This document shows positions 42,034 through 51,146 of a stretch of DNA of 64,000 nucleotides, piece by piece. Origin of the DNA: CAZRKC01 sp964600665 (GTDB lineage: Bacteria; Bacillota; SLNR01); NCBI GenBank assembly GCA_964600665.1, contig CAZRKC010000006.1, forward strand, positions 34,247 through 98,246, written 5' to 3'. The position numbers and the translations under genes are program-made. Within the stretch, counting starts at the first letter, position 1. Each line of letters starts with the position of its first letter. The notes beneath the pieces were generated by a model that saw nothing but the letters and a program-made list of their open reading frames with translations, was not told the origin of the DNA and did no database searches.

Positions 42034-44676
42034 TCAGTTCAGTTCTGAGTTGGCGTTTCTTTCCTGATTACCATGGTCATGGTTTTTAAACACCACCGCC
42101 ATCAGTTGGCGCTTTCGTGTCTGTTGGCGCTTTTGTGCATCGAAACATACGAAGGCGATTAGTGCAATAATTGAAATGATGCCACCGGTTTTCAATCCCA
42201 TGGGGGTAAAGGTCATCTCCACCCGATGGGTCCCGGCAGAAACCGGAATCCCCATTAAAGCATCCATGATTTCGATCGGATAGGTCACGACCCCGTCTAC
42301 CCGTACAGTCCATCCCGGTTCATACGGGATGGTTATCAGTAGAATCTGGTCTGCCGCCGCCGTGCAATCGAGGTGCAAATGCCGATCGCTGACTCGAGAA
42401 ATGACAGCTGCACCCTCTTTGAGGCGTTCAAGACCAGCGGTGACTTTGTTGATATCTAAATAGTAGAAATAGTTACGCCGTAAATAGTACTCCCCATCTA
42501 TCGGTGTTGTGATCAATGAGATCACATCCTGACCCGTATTCTCACCTAGGGGGATGATACATACGCTATCGCTGTCAAAAAATGTGTCCACATATTCTTT
42601 ATCCTTCCAGATATTCACTTTTCGAGGATACGGAGCCTCCAGATACATGTACATGGGGTTGCCATTGGCAGTTTTAATCGTATATTCAATAAAGGCATCC
42701 TGATCTGGAATGATGGGGGTATAGGTAACATAACTCTCCTCTTCATATGCATTCAGGTTTTCCAGATAGATACTCTCAATTTCGAGCAATTGATAGTAGT
42801 CCACATAATTCTCACTCAACAGGGTGCTCAGCAGCAAATTCTGATTATCAAATGGATTGAGACTGTTTAATGCCAGCGTTGTGATTTCCGAGCTGGCCAT
42901 GAATCCTAATGGCAAAGCATACGGGTTTTGAAACAAGGTCAGTCCATCATCTGTATGAACTGGTATATAGTGTTGATTAATCACATTTTCGCTGATGATA
43001 TAGCGAATTCCCAACAGAGAGTCGGTCAAGATAGTCGCACCCTTATATCGTGTCCAATGTTCCTGGGAGCTAAATCCAAGCTTGTGTAAAAAATCGATTA
43101 TCCTGGAATTCAGCGTTGAACTTGAATGAGAGATTCCATTGATCCCTAAAGCCATCGGGTCATTCACTGTTCGTCGAATAATCGTCTCTGCACGATAGAA
43201 ATCATCGTCATATGTTTTCATGTATTCCACCAACGGATGGAGGCGGTCAAAATATGCCCGATAGGAAGGCCGGTCACTATAATAGACTTCTCGGTGTGCA
43301 CCTTCGATCATCATATAAGTATTCAAACTTGCCTCGGAAATCACCAGCAATGCCAACAGATATGGAAACAATCTCCGATACCGGGAGTCTTTCAAGAAGA
43401 TGAATAATGCAGCAATACCAACCATAGCCCCGATACTAACCGCCAGGACATGATCATTGACAAAACTGTAACCGATTTTCTGCGAAATCACAACGCCGGC
43501 AGCCAGCCCGCCAAAAAGCTTTAATAAGTCCTCTGGCTTCCATTCTGATACAAGGTGATAGCCTTGATACGCCAGCATGACCATAAAAAAGGAAAAAATA
43601 AATGCATAGCGATAGTTCAACCAATTGGGTGCTTGAAATCCATGGAGGACAATGTCTACTGTGCTGATAGCAAAACACATGGCCATGACACCCAAAAATC
43701 CAACCGCGGACAGCCGGTCTTTAAAATTGACTGAACGCGTGAAAAAGTATACACCGGCAAGAAACAATGTCAGCGTCCCCGCGTAGATGAATGGCAGCCC
43801 CTGGTAGTTGACCGAATCATAGGTTAACGGCAGCATTTTGGCATAAAGATCAAAAAGATCCAACTGCCAGCGGGGGAAGTAATTGGGGTCCGTAAAACTC
43901 AATTTACCCAAGGTCAACGAATAATAGGTAGGCAAAAGTAGCCAGGCTGACAGCAGGATTGCCCAAATAGCACCGACTGAGAAACTCGCAAATCGTTTCC
44001 ATCTATCCTTCGATAACGGAGGACGAACAACCATTGCATAGAGGAAATAGACGAATGTGAAGATACCCACCATATAGCCAATATAGAAATGTGAAACAAA
44101 CATTGCTGCAAGGTAGATGGTCAATGACTTAAAATCACCGGTATTTACTACATGTTCCACAGCCAAAGCAATCAAAGGAAACCAAATCAATGCATCCAGC
44201 CACATCGGATTCATGGTCTGCACAACTCCGTAAGCCATCAGGGCGTACATGGTGGAAAATAGAACTGCAGGATATGGTTCAGCTCCTTTACTCCTCCGTA
44301 TGTAATGGCAAAACGCCATCCCAGAAAATCCAATCTTCAGAAGAATCATCACCATAATTGCTTCCGTGATCAGATGCTTTGGAAAAACCACGAATATCCA
44401 TGAGAACGGGCTTGCCAGATAATAGGCAAAAATACCCACCATTTCCCCACCCAGTGTGCGGCCAAATGAATAAAAGAGACTTTTCCCGCCCAGAATAGCA
44501 TCGCGAAAAGCCTCATAATAATAAATATATTGTGCATTGAGATCCAGAACCAAAACGGAACCCTCGCCAAAAGGATAAACACCCCGCATCGCATAGACCA
44601 CAAACAGGATTGTCGCTGGGATAAAAAATGATAGAAAATATACACTCATAGCTTTTCTTCGAAACCCACAATTCAT
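42034..44676 (-). CDS. YfhO-family membrane protein
   Basis: 880 residues: about 13 membrane segments in the first half, then an extracellular domain (about 480-840) and one last helix (about 845-865) before a basic tail. FGEGSVLVLDLNAQYIYYYEAFRDAI near the N terminus is the YfhO signature; the family is related to GT-C glycosyltransferases and is linked to glycosylation of lipoteichoic or other wall polymers in Bacillus and Listeria. The acidic residue in the first extracellular loop fits the GT-C catalytic position. Target polymer unknown. Confidence 0.87.
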   Translation of the reverse strand: MNCGFRRKAMSVYFLSFFIPATILFVVYAMRGVYPFGEGSVLVLDLNAQYIYYYEAFRDAILGGKSLFYSFGRTLGGEMVGIFAYYLASPFSWIFVVFPKHLITEAIMVMILLKIGFSGMAFCHYIRRSKGAEPYPAVLFSTMYALMAYGVVQTMNPMWLDALIWFPLIALAVEHVVNTGDFKSLTIYLAAMFVSHFYIGYMVGIFTFVYFLYAMVVRPPLSKDRWKRFASFSVGAIWAILLSAWLLLPTYYSLTLGKLSFTDPNYFPRWQLDLFDLYAKMLPLTYDSVNYQGLPFIYAGTLTLFLAGVYFFTRSVNFKDRLSAVGFLGVMAMCFAISTVDIVLHGFQAPNWLNYRYAFIFSFFMVMLAYQGYHLVSEWKPEDLLKLFGGLAAGVVISQKIGYSFVNDHVLAVSIGAMVGIAALFIFLKDSRYRRLFPYLLALLVISEASLNTYMMIEGAHREVYYSDRPSYRAYFDRLHPLVEYMKTYDDDFYRAETIIRRTVNDPMALGINGISHSSSTLNSRIIDFLHKLGFSSQEHWTRYKGATILTDSLLGIRYIISENVINQHYIPVHTDDGLTLFQNPYALPLGFMASSEITTLALNSLNPFDNQNLLLSTLLSENYVDYYQLLEIESIYLENLNAYEEESYVTYTPIIPDQDAFIEYTIKTANGNPMYMYLEAPYPRKVNIWKDKEYVDTFFDSDSVCIIPLGENTGQDVISLITTPIDGEYYLRRNYFYYLDINKVTAGLERLKEGAAVISRVSDRHLHLDCTAAADQILLITIPYEPGWTVRVDGVVTYPIEIMDALMGIPVSAGTHRVEMTFTPMGLKTGGIISIIALIAFVCFDAQKRQQTRKRQLMAVVFKNHDHGNQERNANSELN

Positions 44677-44739
44677 TCCAGCACCCCTGACGCGGTTTAT
44701 TCCATTATCCCTCAGGAATCAAAGAAATTCAATAGTAAA

Positions 44740-45270
44740 TCAAGGTCTAATAGTTTTAATTGTTGTTGTAAATATCGGTAATTTTGTTGTTGTAAATATT
44801 GGTAACCTTGTTGTTGTTGTTGTAAATATTGGTAATTTTGTTGTTGTGAATGTGATAACCGTTCTTGTAGTTGTAAAAACCGGCGGTTTTGTTGTTGTGC
44901 CAATTGTCGATACTTTGGTGGACGTTGTTGTAAAAGTAATCCCCGTTTTTGTTGTTGTAAATAAGGGTGGTCTAGTCGTTGTGAATAATGGTGGTAGAGA
45001 TGATGTGCTAATGGTACCCCCACTGGAAGCAGCGCTTGTTGTTCCAATCGCAGACGCTGTCGTGCCTCCTGAAGTTGTTCCCGCTGTTGTCGCATTAGAA
45101 GTTGTTCCAATTGGCCCAGATTGAGTTCCGTTTACATTAGATGTTATAGATTGATTCGTTGTCGTCGCCACGGGATCTTGAGTCTGGTTTTTGCTCCCGC
45201 AACCGACAACCATAACAAGACATACCACCATAATCAAGAACAACAAAGCCACGTTTTTTTTCAAAATCAA
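44740..45270 (-). CDS. Lipoprotein with Thr-rich tandem repeats
   Basis: 176 residues: lipoprotein signal ending VVGC (lipid Cys24), then a Ser/Thr/Gly-rich stretch and repeats of the type TTTKLPIF / TTTRPPLF up to the C terminus. The DNA is rich in GTT/AAC triplets, so the other frames are also open; the signal peptide and the AGGAGG site before the TTG at 45270 support this frame. The repeats would form an extended, possibly glycosylated wall-spanning stalk. It lies 60 nt upstream of the YfhO-like glycosyltransferase gene, which suggests a link, unproven. Confidence 0.7.
   Translation of the reverse strand: MILKKNVALLFLIMVVCLVMVVGCGSKNQTQDPVATTTNQSITSNVNGTQSGPIGTTSNATTAGTTSGGTTASAIGTTSAASSGGTISTSSLPPLFTTTRPPLFTTTKTGITFTTTSTKVSTIGTTTKPPVFTTTRTVITFTTTKLPIFTTTTTRLPIFTTTKLPIFTTTIKTIRP
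44755..45000 (-). repeat. AAC/GTT-rich imperfect tandem repeat
   Basis: Runs of GTT on the plus strand recur with units of about 21-45 nt (for example GTTGTTGTAAATATTGGTAA) through about 250 nt. Copies nearest 44755-44840 are most alike. Such repeats can change copy number by slippage in steps of three, keeping the frame. Confidence 0.75.
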
Positions 45271-45306
45271 GTAAAGACACCTCCTAGTATAGTCTGCGAG
45301 TGCGTT

Positions 45307-45720
45307 TTATCTGGGTAGCGATCGATAAATTGTAGACCTAATCTCCTCGTTCATGAACTCTTCCATTTCAAATAAATACCCTTCCGGCCCCCAAAACATC
45401 AGGGATTTGATTTCCAACTGCTCACTAAAATGGGGCGGTTTCTCAAACACAATACCCGCTTCTTGCAGGCGTTCGACCATTCGATCAAAATCTCTTACAA
45501 CAAAACTGGTCAGTACCCCATCCCGGGATGTTGCTTTACATGCACCTCTACTACGGTTGACTGCTCCAATGAAAAACCCGGTAGTGACCTCATAAATTTT
45601 CGACCATCCCTGATCACATGCCAGTGGGAAACCCAGAATCTCTCCAAAAAAATCACACGCTTTCTCCATATCATCGAAGTATAAAAAAGATATGCCCGCA
45701 CTGACATCAATAACTGCCAT
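45307..45720 (-). CDS. VOC (glyoxalase/bleomycin resistance) family protein
   Basis: 137-residue vicinal-oxygen-chelate fold protein: two beta-alpha-beta-beta-beta units, with FLYFDDMEKACDFFGEILG at the start and a metal-ligand-type Glu near the C terminus (YLFEMEEFMN). Substrate unknown. Of three successive ATGs the third (45720) has the best spacing to GGGGGAGG. It lies downstream of pyrG on the same strand, with about 150 nt between. Confidence 0.85.
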   Translation of the reverse strand: MAVIDVSAGISFLYFDDMEKACDFFGEILGFPLACDQGWSKIYEVTTGFFIGAVNRSRGACKATSRDGVLTSFVVRDFDRMVERLQEAGIVFEKPPHFSEQLEIKSLMFWGPEGYLFEMEEFMNEEIRSTIYRSLPR

Positions 45721-45871
45721 CATCATCCTCCCCCATATTTCTACCTGTTATCCTCAAGATAAAATAACCATTTTATTGAAATACTCTTTTGGAAGCATTC
45801 TTGGTAAATATTGTTTTTCCTGCTTCCTTTTTTTCTGTTAACAAAGAATTTTGCCTCGCGTTTTTGTGAGC

Positions 45872-47479
45872 CTATTTCTGACTATTCCGTGCCACTGCAG
45901 CTCCTACAAAACCAGCAAAAAGGGGATGAGGGTCTGTTGGTTTGGATTTAAATTCCGGATGGAACTGGGAGGCGACAAACCATGGATGGCCTTTGATCTC
46001 AATGATTTCCACCAAATCTTCATCCCTGTATATCCCGCTACACCATAAGCCCTTTTCTTCCATAACATCGCGATACTCATTATTGAATTCATAGCGATGC
46101 CGATGTCGCTCATGGATCAATGCATCGCGATATGCCGCTTGGGCTGTGGAACCTTCTGCCAGATGACAAGGATAAATCCCAAGTCGCATCGTCCCGCCTT
46201 TTTCTGAAACATCTTTTTGACTTGGGAGTAGATGAATCACTGGATGAAGCGTATCCTCAACAAACTCCGTACTGTTAGCATCCATAAATCCACAGACATT
46301 CCTGGCAAACTCCACAACAGCGATTTGCATGCCTAAGCAGAGTCCCAGATAAGGAATCTGATTCTCGCGGGCATAGCGTGCGGCATTGATTTTGCCTTCA
46401 ATCCCCCTGTAACCGAACCCTCCCGGTACCACGATGCCGTCGACATCCCGTAAGATCTCCTTAGGTGGATATTTTTCTAGATCCTCAGATTGCACCATCA
46501 TGAAATGCACCCGAGTATTGTGTGCGATTCCGCCATGGCGAATCGCCTCAACAACACTGATATACGCATCTTTCAATTCGATATATTTTCCCACAATCGC
46601 TATGGTTACTCGATGATCTGGCGACCGGAAACTCTGCAGAACTCGATCCCAATCAGTCCAATCACTTTCGCCTTCGGGCAACCCCAGTCTTTCCCGAATG
46701 ATGCCGTCCAGATTCTGTTCAGCCAGTCTTTTTGGCACCTGATACACCACTTCTTGATCCATGTTTTCAATCACGGCTGCAGAATCGATATCGCAGAACA
46801 ACCCGATTTTCTTCCGTAACTCCTCTGTTAAAGGCCTTTCAGTGCGACATACGATTACATCCGGCTGAATACCCACTCCTCGAAGTTCTTTAACACTGTG
46901 CTGAGTTGGTTTGGTTTTCATTTCACGGGCTGCAGACAGATAAGGAACCAATGTAACATGGACATACATGACATTTTCCCGTCCGACATCACTTCTGAAT
47001 TGACGGATTGCCTCTAAAAACGGAAGACTTTCGATATCTCCCACTGTACCTCCAATTTCCACGATCACTACATCTGCCTGGGAATGCTGTGCTACCGTGT
47101 GAATTCGAGATTTGATCTCATCGGTTATATGCGGAATAACTTGAATCGTGCCACCTAAAAAATCGCCGCGGCGTTCTTTAGACAACACCGTCCAATACAC
47201 CTGCCCTGAAGTCACATTTGAAAGCCGTGTTAGATTCTGACCGGTGAAACGCTCATAGTGTCCCAGATCCAAGTCGGTCTCAGCGCCATCATCTGTCACA
47301 AATACCTCTCCATGTTGATAAGGGCTCATCGTTCCAGGATCCACATTGATATAGGGATCAAACTTTTGCATCGCGACCTTCAACCCTTGATTCACTAACA
47401 GCCGACCCATTGATGCAGCTGTAATGCCTTTCCCCAGCGATGAGACAACACCACCGGTAACGAAAATAAATTTTGACAT
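45872..47479 (-). CDS. pyrG: CTP synthase
   Basis: Makes CTP from UTP, ATP and glutamine. 535 residues: the synthetase domain starts SKFIFVTGGVVSSLGKGI and includes the P-loop, and the C-terminal class I glutamine amidotransferase domain has the nucleophile in GLCLGMQIAV and the His/Glu of QFHPEFKS. In B. subtilis pyrG lies between rpoE and spo0F; here rpoE is still upstream, with an MBL-fold gene inserted. A hairpin precedes the gene (47511-47546). Confidence 0.97.
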   Translation of the reverse strand: MSKFIFVTGGVVSSLGKGITAASMGRLLVNQGLKVAMQKFDPYINVDPGTMSPYQHGEVFVTDDGAETDLDLGHYERFTGQNLTRLSNVTSGQVYWTVLSKERRGDFLGGTIQVIPHITDEIKSRIHTVAQHSQADVVIVEIGGTVGDIESLPFLEAIRQFRSDVGRENVMYVHVTLVPYLSAAREMKTKPTQHSVKELRGVGIQPDVIVCRTERPLTEELRKKIGLFCDIDSAAVIENMDQEVVYQVPKRLAEQNLDGIIRERLGLPEGESDWTDWDRVLQSFRSPDHRVTIAIVGKYIELKDAYISVVEAIRHGGIAHNTRVHFMMVQSEDLEKYPPKEILRDVDGIVVPGGFGYRGIEGKINAARYARENQIPYLGLCLGMQIAVVEFARNVCGFMDANSTEFVEDTLHPVIHLLPSQKDVSEKGGTMRLGIYPCHLAEGSTAQAAYRDALIHERHRHRYEFNNEYRDVMEEKGLWCSGIYRDEDLVEIIEIKGHPWFVASQFHPEFKSKPTDPHPLFAGFVGAAVARNSQK

Positions 47480-47510
47480 GAGTAATCCCTCCCGCGAAAT
47501 AAAAATAGAA

Positions 47511-47546
47511 CCGCCCCGTACCGTTTTTTTTTACGGTATAGGACGG
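47511..47546 (-). terminator. Hairpin between MBL gene and pyrG: terminator or attenuator
   Basis: Minus strand: a 14-bp stem (left arm 47533-47546, right arm 47511-47524) with one mismatch and two G-U pairs, an 8-nt all-A loop, followed by UUCUAUUUUUAUUU. It can end the upstream rpoE transcript or act as an attenuator in the pyrG leader. Confidence 0.7.
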
Positions 47547-47586
47547 CCACAACAGACAGTTCGTTCATTTTAAATCAACATACGTT

Positions 47587-48222
47587 TTATTCGTAATCAA
47601 GCACAATAATCCTTCTATTTCCGAAAATATTTTTTCGGTTGATTTCCACCCGGTTGCTACCGATATCCTCATGCCCGGGGAACTTATTTAAGAAACCCTC
47701 AACACCAGCAATGGGGAAATTGATGGCTGGAGTTTTAAAGTGCATGGGAATGATGACCGACGGATTCATCCGTTCCACATTGCGATATGCTTGGTCTGCG
47801 TCAATGGTATAATGGCCACCGACTGGAGTGATCATGATGTCGATTTTCCCCATTTTTTCGACTTGAAGATCTTCCAATTCATGGCCGAGGTCACCCAAGT
47901 GTGCCACTCGAAGTCCGTCTCCTTCAACAACGTATATCACATTGGGTCCGCGTTCAGATCCGTGAGACTTATCATGGAACGCATTCACACCGATGATGGT
48001 CAATCCTGCGACGTGATGTGTTCCCGCCTGATCCACGACTTTAGGATTTCCTTTGACTGCTTTGACTTCATTGTGATCAAAATGACCATGACTGACCGTG
48101 ACCACTTCTGCCTCCAGATCGAGAGCAGGATAGCCAATTTCGCCATACGGGTCTGTGACTAACCGGGTACCGTCCTCAAACGTATACTGAAAACACGCAT
48201 GTCCTAACCAACGGATTTCCAT
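47587..48222 (-). CDS. Metallo-beta-lactamase-fold hydrolase (UPF0173 type)
   Basis: 211 residues with MBL metal ligands in SHGHFDHN (His-x-His-x-Asp-His), later His in NAFHDKSHG and Asp in AHLGDLGH, and MHFKT near the C terminus. UPF0173 (YtkL-like) proteins are metal-dependent hydrolases without known substrate. AGG-type ribosome site; 20 nt after rpoE, probably one transcript. It separates rpoE from pyrG, which are adjacent in B. subtilis. Confidence 0.88.
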   Translation of the reverse strand: MEIRWLGHACFQYTFEDGTRLVTDPYGEIGYPALDLEAEVVTVSHGHFDHNEVKAVKGNPKVVDQAGTHHVAGLTIIGVNAFHDKSHGSERGPNVIYVVEGDGLRVAHLGDLGHELEDLQVEKMGKIDIMITPVGGHYTIDADQAYRNVERMNPSVIIPMHFKTPAINFPIAGVEGFLNKFPGHEDIGSNRVEINRKNIFGNRRIIVLDYE

Positions 48223-48242
48223 GAAAGCACCCCCTTTGTTTT

Positions 48243-48659
48243 TCAGTCCTCGTAATCTTCGTGATCGTCTTCTTCATCAAAGTCAAAATCATCAATGATA
48301 AAATTCTTCTCAATATCCTCTTCTTCTTCATCCTCATTTAACTCGATACTGTCATCCTGGCGTTTGTGCAGAGGTGCCAGGAGCGGTACTCGTGGTGCTT
48401 TTTGCTTTGGAGACCACTCTTTGAGTCCCCAAATGCCTTTACCATAATGAAAAAATCGGATATCAAGATTGATCTGGGTGAGGATGGCAGCCACTTTCCT
48501 TTGGAATTCATCCCCATCGGTTGATTGGCCTTTGATGTCCATCGCCTGACGAATCAATTCTTTGTAATGGGTTTGTTCACGACTTTTTTTCAGGAGTTGA
48601 TAGACGATATCGACCACATCCATACTGGGATGAATGTCCGATACTGCGTTTTGGCTCAT
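48243..48659 (-). CDS. rpoE: RNA polymerase delta subunit
   Basis: 138 residues: N-terminal HARE-HTH domain (about 8-80, MDVVDIVYQLLKKS...GIWGLKEW) and an acidic C-terminal tail (NEDEEEEDIEKN...DFDEEDDHEDYED), the hallmark of the delta subunit that loosens polymerase from nucleic acids and aids start-site selection. ATG at 48659 follows GGGGGAG; the frame extends to 48683. This protein is specific to Bacillota and supports the host assignment. Confidence 0.92.
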   Translation of the reverse strand: MSQNAVSDIHPSMDVVDIVYQLLKKSREQTHYKELIRQAMDIKGQSTDGDEFQRKVAAILTQINLDIRFFHYGKGIWGLKEWSPKQKAPRVPLLAPLHKRQDDSIELNEDEEEEDIEKNFIIDDFDFDEEDDHEDYED

Positions 48660-48713
48660 GAGTACTCCCCCTATTCCATACAATGCTACCCGTGATATTA
48701 ATTACCACTGTTT

Positions 48714-49700
48714 TTATGACGACTCAAACACTTTCCATAACTCATCTCGCTCCGGTGCTTGAAAGGCTTCGCGATGATTCTCCCGTATTAAATAGAACCC
48801 CTCTGGTATGAATCGCCCGATGACCGCTGCATTGATACCGGCATCGATCAAGGCGTCCCGTGTGCGGTTTCCGTCAGCTGAAGCAATCAACATCGCTCCG
48901 CTGGAAACTAACGCAAAAGGATCGATTTGAAAATAGGCGCACACTGCTCGTGTTTCAGGGTAGATCGGAATATCTTGCACTCGTAGTTCGACACCACAGT
49001 TTGATGCAACCGCCATTTCATACGCAGCGCCAAGAATGCCCCCTTCGGTCACATCATGCATGGCCGTCGCCCCATGTTTCCGTGCAACTTGACCATCTTT
49101 GACCACACTGATGAGATCGATGAACGACTGCGCACGTTGAATTTCACTCAGTGTCATCGATGACAGTAGCGATCCTTCAAAGTCCGTAGCCAAAATCGCA
49201 GTACCCTCTAAGCCCGCACCTTTGGTTACAACCAGGTCATAACCTGGTTTTGCACCAGAAGAAGTAAGATATTCACTTTTCCGAGCTCTGCCGACAGCTG
49301 TTGTGGAGATGATAACCCGGTCGATTCCGGCAGTGATTTCACTGTGTCCTCCTAAAACCTCAATCCCAAGCTCTTTAGCCGCCTCATCAACCTGTCTCAT
49401 GATCCGCCCAAAGTCTTCTGCTGTTGTCCCCTCCGGTGCTAAAATGGTAATCAGCACACCCACAGGATCAGCCCCATTGGCTGCAATATCGTTGCAAGAT
49501 ATATTCACTGCAAGTCGGCCGATATCTTTGACAGCACCCGTAATCGGATCTGAGGATAGTACACAAACTTCATCGCCAAAATCGATCACCGAGCAATCTT
49601 CACCCAAAGAGGAGTGCACCAGGACATCCTGACGTCGAATTCCCAGATGTCCGAAAATATATTGTTTCAAGATTTCTGGTGGAACTTTACCAACCTTCAT
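48714..49700 (-). CDS. AIR synthase-related (HypE/PurM-fold) protein
   Basis: 328 residues with the PurM/HypE/SelD fold: GEDCSVIDFG near residue 33, ISCNDIAANGADPVG (ATP/substrate loop), and MHDVTEGGILGAAYEM. HypE ends in a reactive Cys (PRIC), which is missing here (ends KVFESS), so this is an AIR-synthase-like paralog rather than HypE. Such proteins are common in Clostridia with unknown reaction. GGGAGG ribosome site. Confidence 0.8.
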   Translation of the reverse strand: MKVGKVPPEILKQYIFGHLGIRRQDVLVHSSLGEDCSVIDFGDEVCVLSSDPITGAVKDIGRLAVNISCNDIAANGADPVGVLITILAPEGTTAEDFGRIMRQVDEAAKELGIEVLGGHSEITAGIDRVIISTTAVGRARKSEYLTSSGAKPGYDLVVTKGAGLEGTAILATDFEGSLLSSMTLSEIQRAQSFIDLISVVKDGQVARKHGATAMHDVTEGGILGAAYEMAVASNCGVELRVQDIPIYPETRAVCAYFQIDPFALVSSGAMLIASADGNRTRDALIDAGINAAVIGRFIPEGFYLIRENHREAFQAPERDELWKVFESS

Positions 49701-50273
49701 CCAATAACCTCCCTATCCAACGAAAGCAATCATATACTCCGGCATAATAGAATACGCGATGAATATGAAAACTCCTTCAATTCTTCCAAAAATTCACTAT
49801 CGGCAAAGCACAAAAACATACTTCGAATCGTCAAAGCAATCTGCTTACCATGATGCCAGCAGAATCCACTAAAGAAGATGCGCTCGCCGAATCTTTCCGA
49901 TCAGATGAATCCCGCTTTCTTTGATCATGAATCAGCAGATAGAATTTCTGCAAAGTTATTCGCCCGGTTCTGGTGTGCCAGTATCCGGGCGCAGGAACGG
50001 GCTGATCGCATTCATATGTAACAACCACTTCCGCAGTGCGACTTTTCATGCAAGGCGAAAACTCAAATCACTTACCCATCACCATCGGACATGAGCCCAT
50101 GGTACCAGTTGATATACCGTTCCTGCAGCCAGTGCAAATACCAAACCGGGTCCTGAGCCAATCCGTGCCATCCAGCTCCCCTGAGAATAAACCCGGCATC
50201 GTCGATATTCCGGTTCCCTATAACCACTATGCTGGGTTTGAGTGTTTTACCAGCAATCCATCATCATGTCCTC
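49701..50273. other. 573-nt gap between AIR-synthase-like gene and speE
   Basis: No gene I can support. On the minus strand two short frames follow each other (about 50082-50240, without a good start codon, Trp-rich translation GWHGLAQDPVWYLHWLQE; and 49831-50049, 72 codons from ATG). They may be chance, small unknown genes or remains of one decayed gene. Confidence 0.45.
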
Positions 50274-51122
50274 TCATCGAATAATCTCTTCGACAAAACC
50301 AGGCAGGATGAAACAGCCATGATGAAGGGATGGGGTGTAATATTTCGTCTCTATCTTCTCCCAACCACTTCGCACCGGTCCTTCCGGGTCATATTGTTTT
50401 GATCCCAACGCAAAACTCCACATCCCACTTTGATAAGTCGGAATAAATGCCAGATATGCCTTCACATTGGGAAAAACACGGTGGATATCTCGATGAATTT
50501 TTCTCATTAATCCAGCATTGTGAAAAGGAGACTCTGTCTGAGCAGAAAAAAGCCCATCTGGTTTCAACGCGGCATGAATACTCGCATAGAACGCCCCTTC
50601 AAATAACCCGACTGCAGGTCCTTCGGGGTCAGGTGCATCCACGATGATGACGTCATACGCATTGCTTTTCCCCTGAACATACTGGATCCCGTCCTCGTAT
50701 ATTGCTTTCACCCGGGGATCGTCCAATTTGCCGCCAATACCGGGAAGATACTGCTTGCTGACCTCGCATACCCGTCGATCGATCTCACATAATTCCACTT
50801 TTTCGACTGAATCATGTTTCAGCACTTCTCGAACGGTACCACCATCCCCACCGCCAATGACCAGGACCTGCCGAGGATTCGGATGGGTGAACATTGGAAT
50901 ATGCGTAATCATCTCATGATACACAAATTCATCTTTTTCTGTTGTTTGAATTACATTGTCCAATATTAGTACGCGACCATAATGATCAGAATCCATGACA
51001 ACCAGTTCCTGAAATTGAGAACGTTCACGGTGAAGCACGCTTTTTATCCTCATCCCCAGTGACAATGTTTCTCGGCCTTCTTCAGTCAATTGCCGTTCAG
51101 TGAACCATAAACCCACCAGCAT
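50274..51122 (-). CDS. speE: Spermidine synthase
   Basis: Aminopropyltransferase joining putrescine and decarboxylated S-adenosylmethionine. 282 residues: N-terminal beta domain, the VLVIGGGDGGTVREVLKH cofactor loop, ELCEIDRRV, the catalytic-type DAPDP (usually DSTDP) and the C-terminal AYLAFIPTYQSGMWSF. The DAPDP variation keeps the catalytic aspartates. AAAGGAG ribosome site. speB (agmatinase) and speD, often neighbours, are absent; the 573-nt gap follows. Confidence 0.94.
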   Translation of the reverse strand: MLVGLWFTERQLTEEGRETLSLGMRIKSVLHRERSQFQELVVMDSDHYGRVLILDNVIQTTEKDEFVYHEMITHIPMFTHPNPRQVLVIGGGDGGTVREVLKHDSVEKVELCEIDRRVCEVSKQYLPGIGGKLDDPRVKAIYEDGIQYVQGKSNAYDVIIVDAPDPEGPAVGLFEGAFYASIHAALKPDGLFSAQTESPFHNAGLMRKIHRDIHRVFPNVKAYLAFIPTYQSGMWSFALGSKQYDPEGPVRSGWEKIETKYYTPSLHHGCFILPGFVEEIIR

Positions 51123-51146
51123 TCACTCCTTTCCCTGCGATCATTC

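Noticed and set aside
44712..45110. Gln-rich frame (132 codons) on the minus strand, overlapping the Thr-rich lipoprotein
   Set aside because: It is the same GTT/AAC repeat read in another frame; it has no signal peptide or ribosome site, while the Thr-rich frame has both.
48714..49700. Calling the AIR-synthase-like gene hypE to pair with hypB
   Set aside because: The C-terminal reactive Cys of HypE is missing and the gene is 22 kb from hypB, so the name is not supported.
50036..50284. 82-codon plus-strand frame in the gap before speE
   Set aside because: Pro-rich, no ribosome site, and overlaps the speE stop on the other strand.
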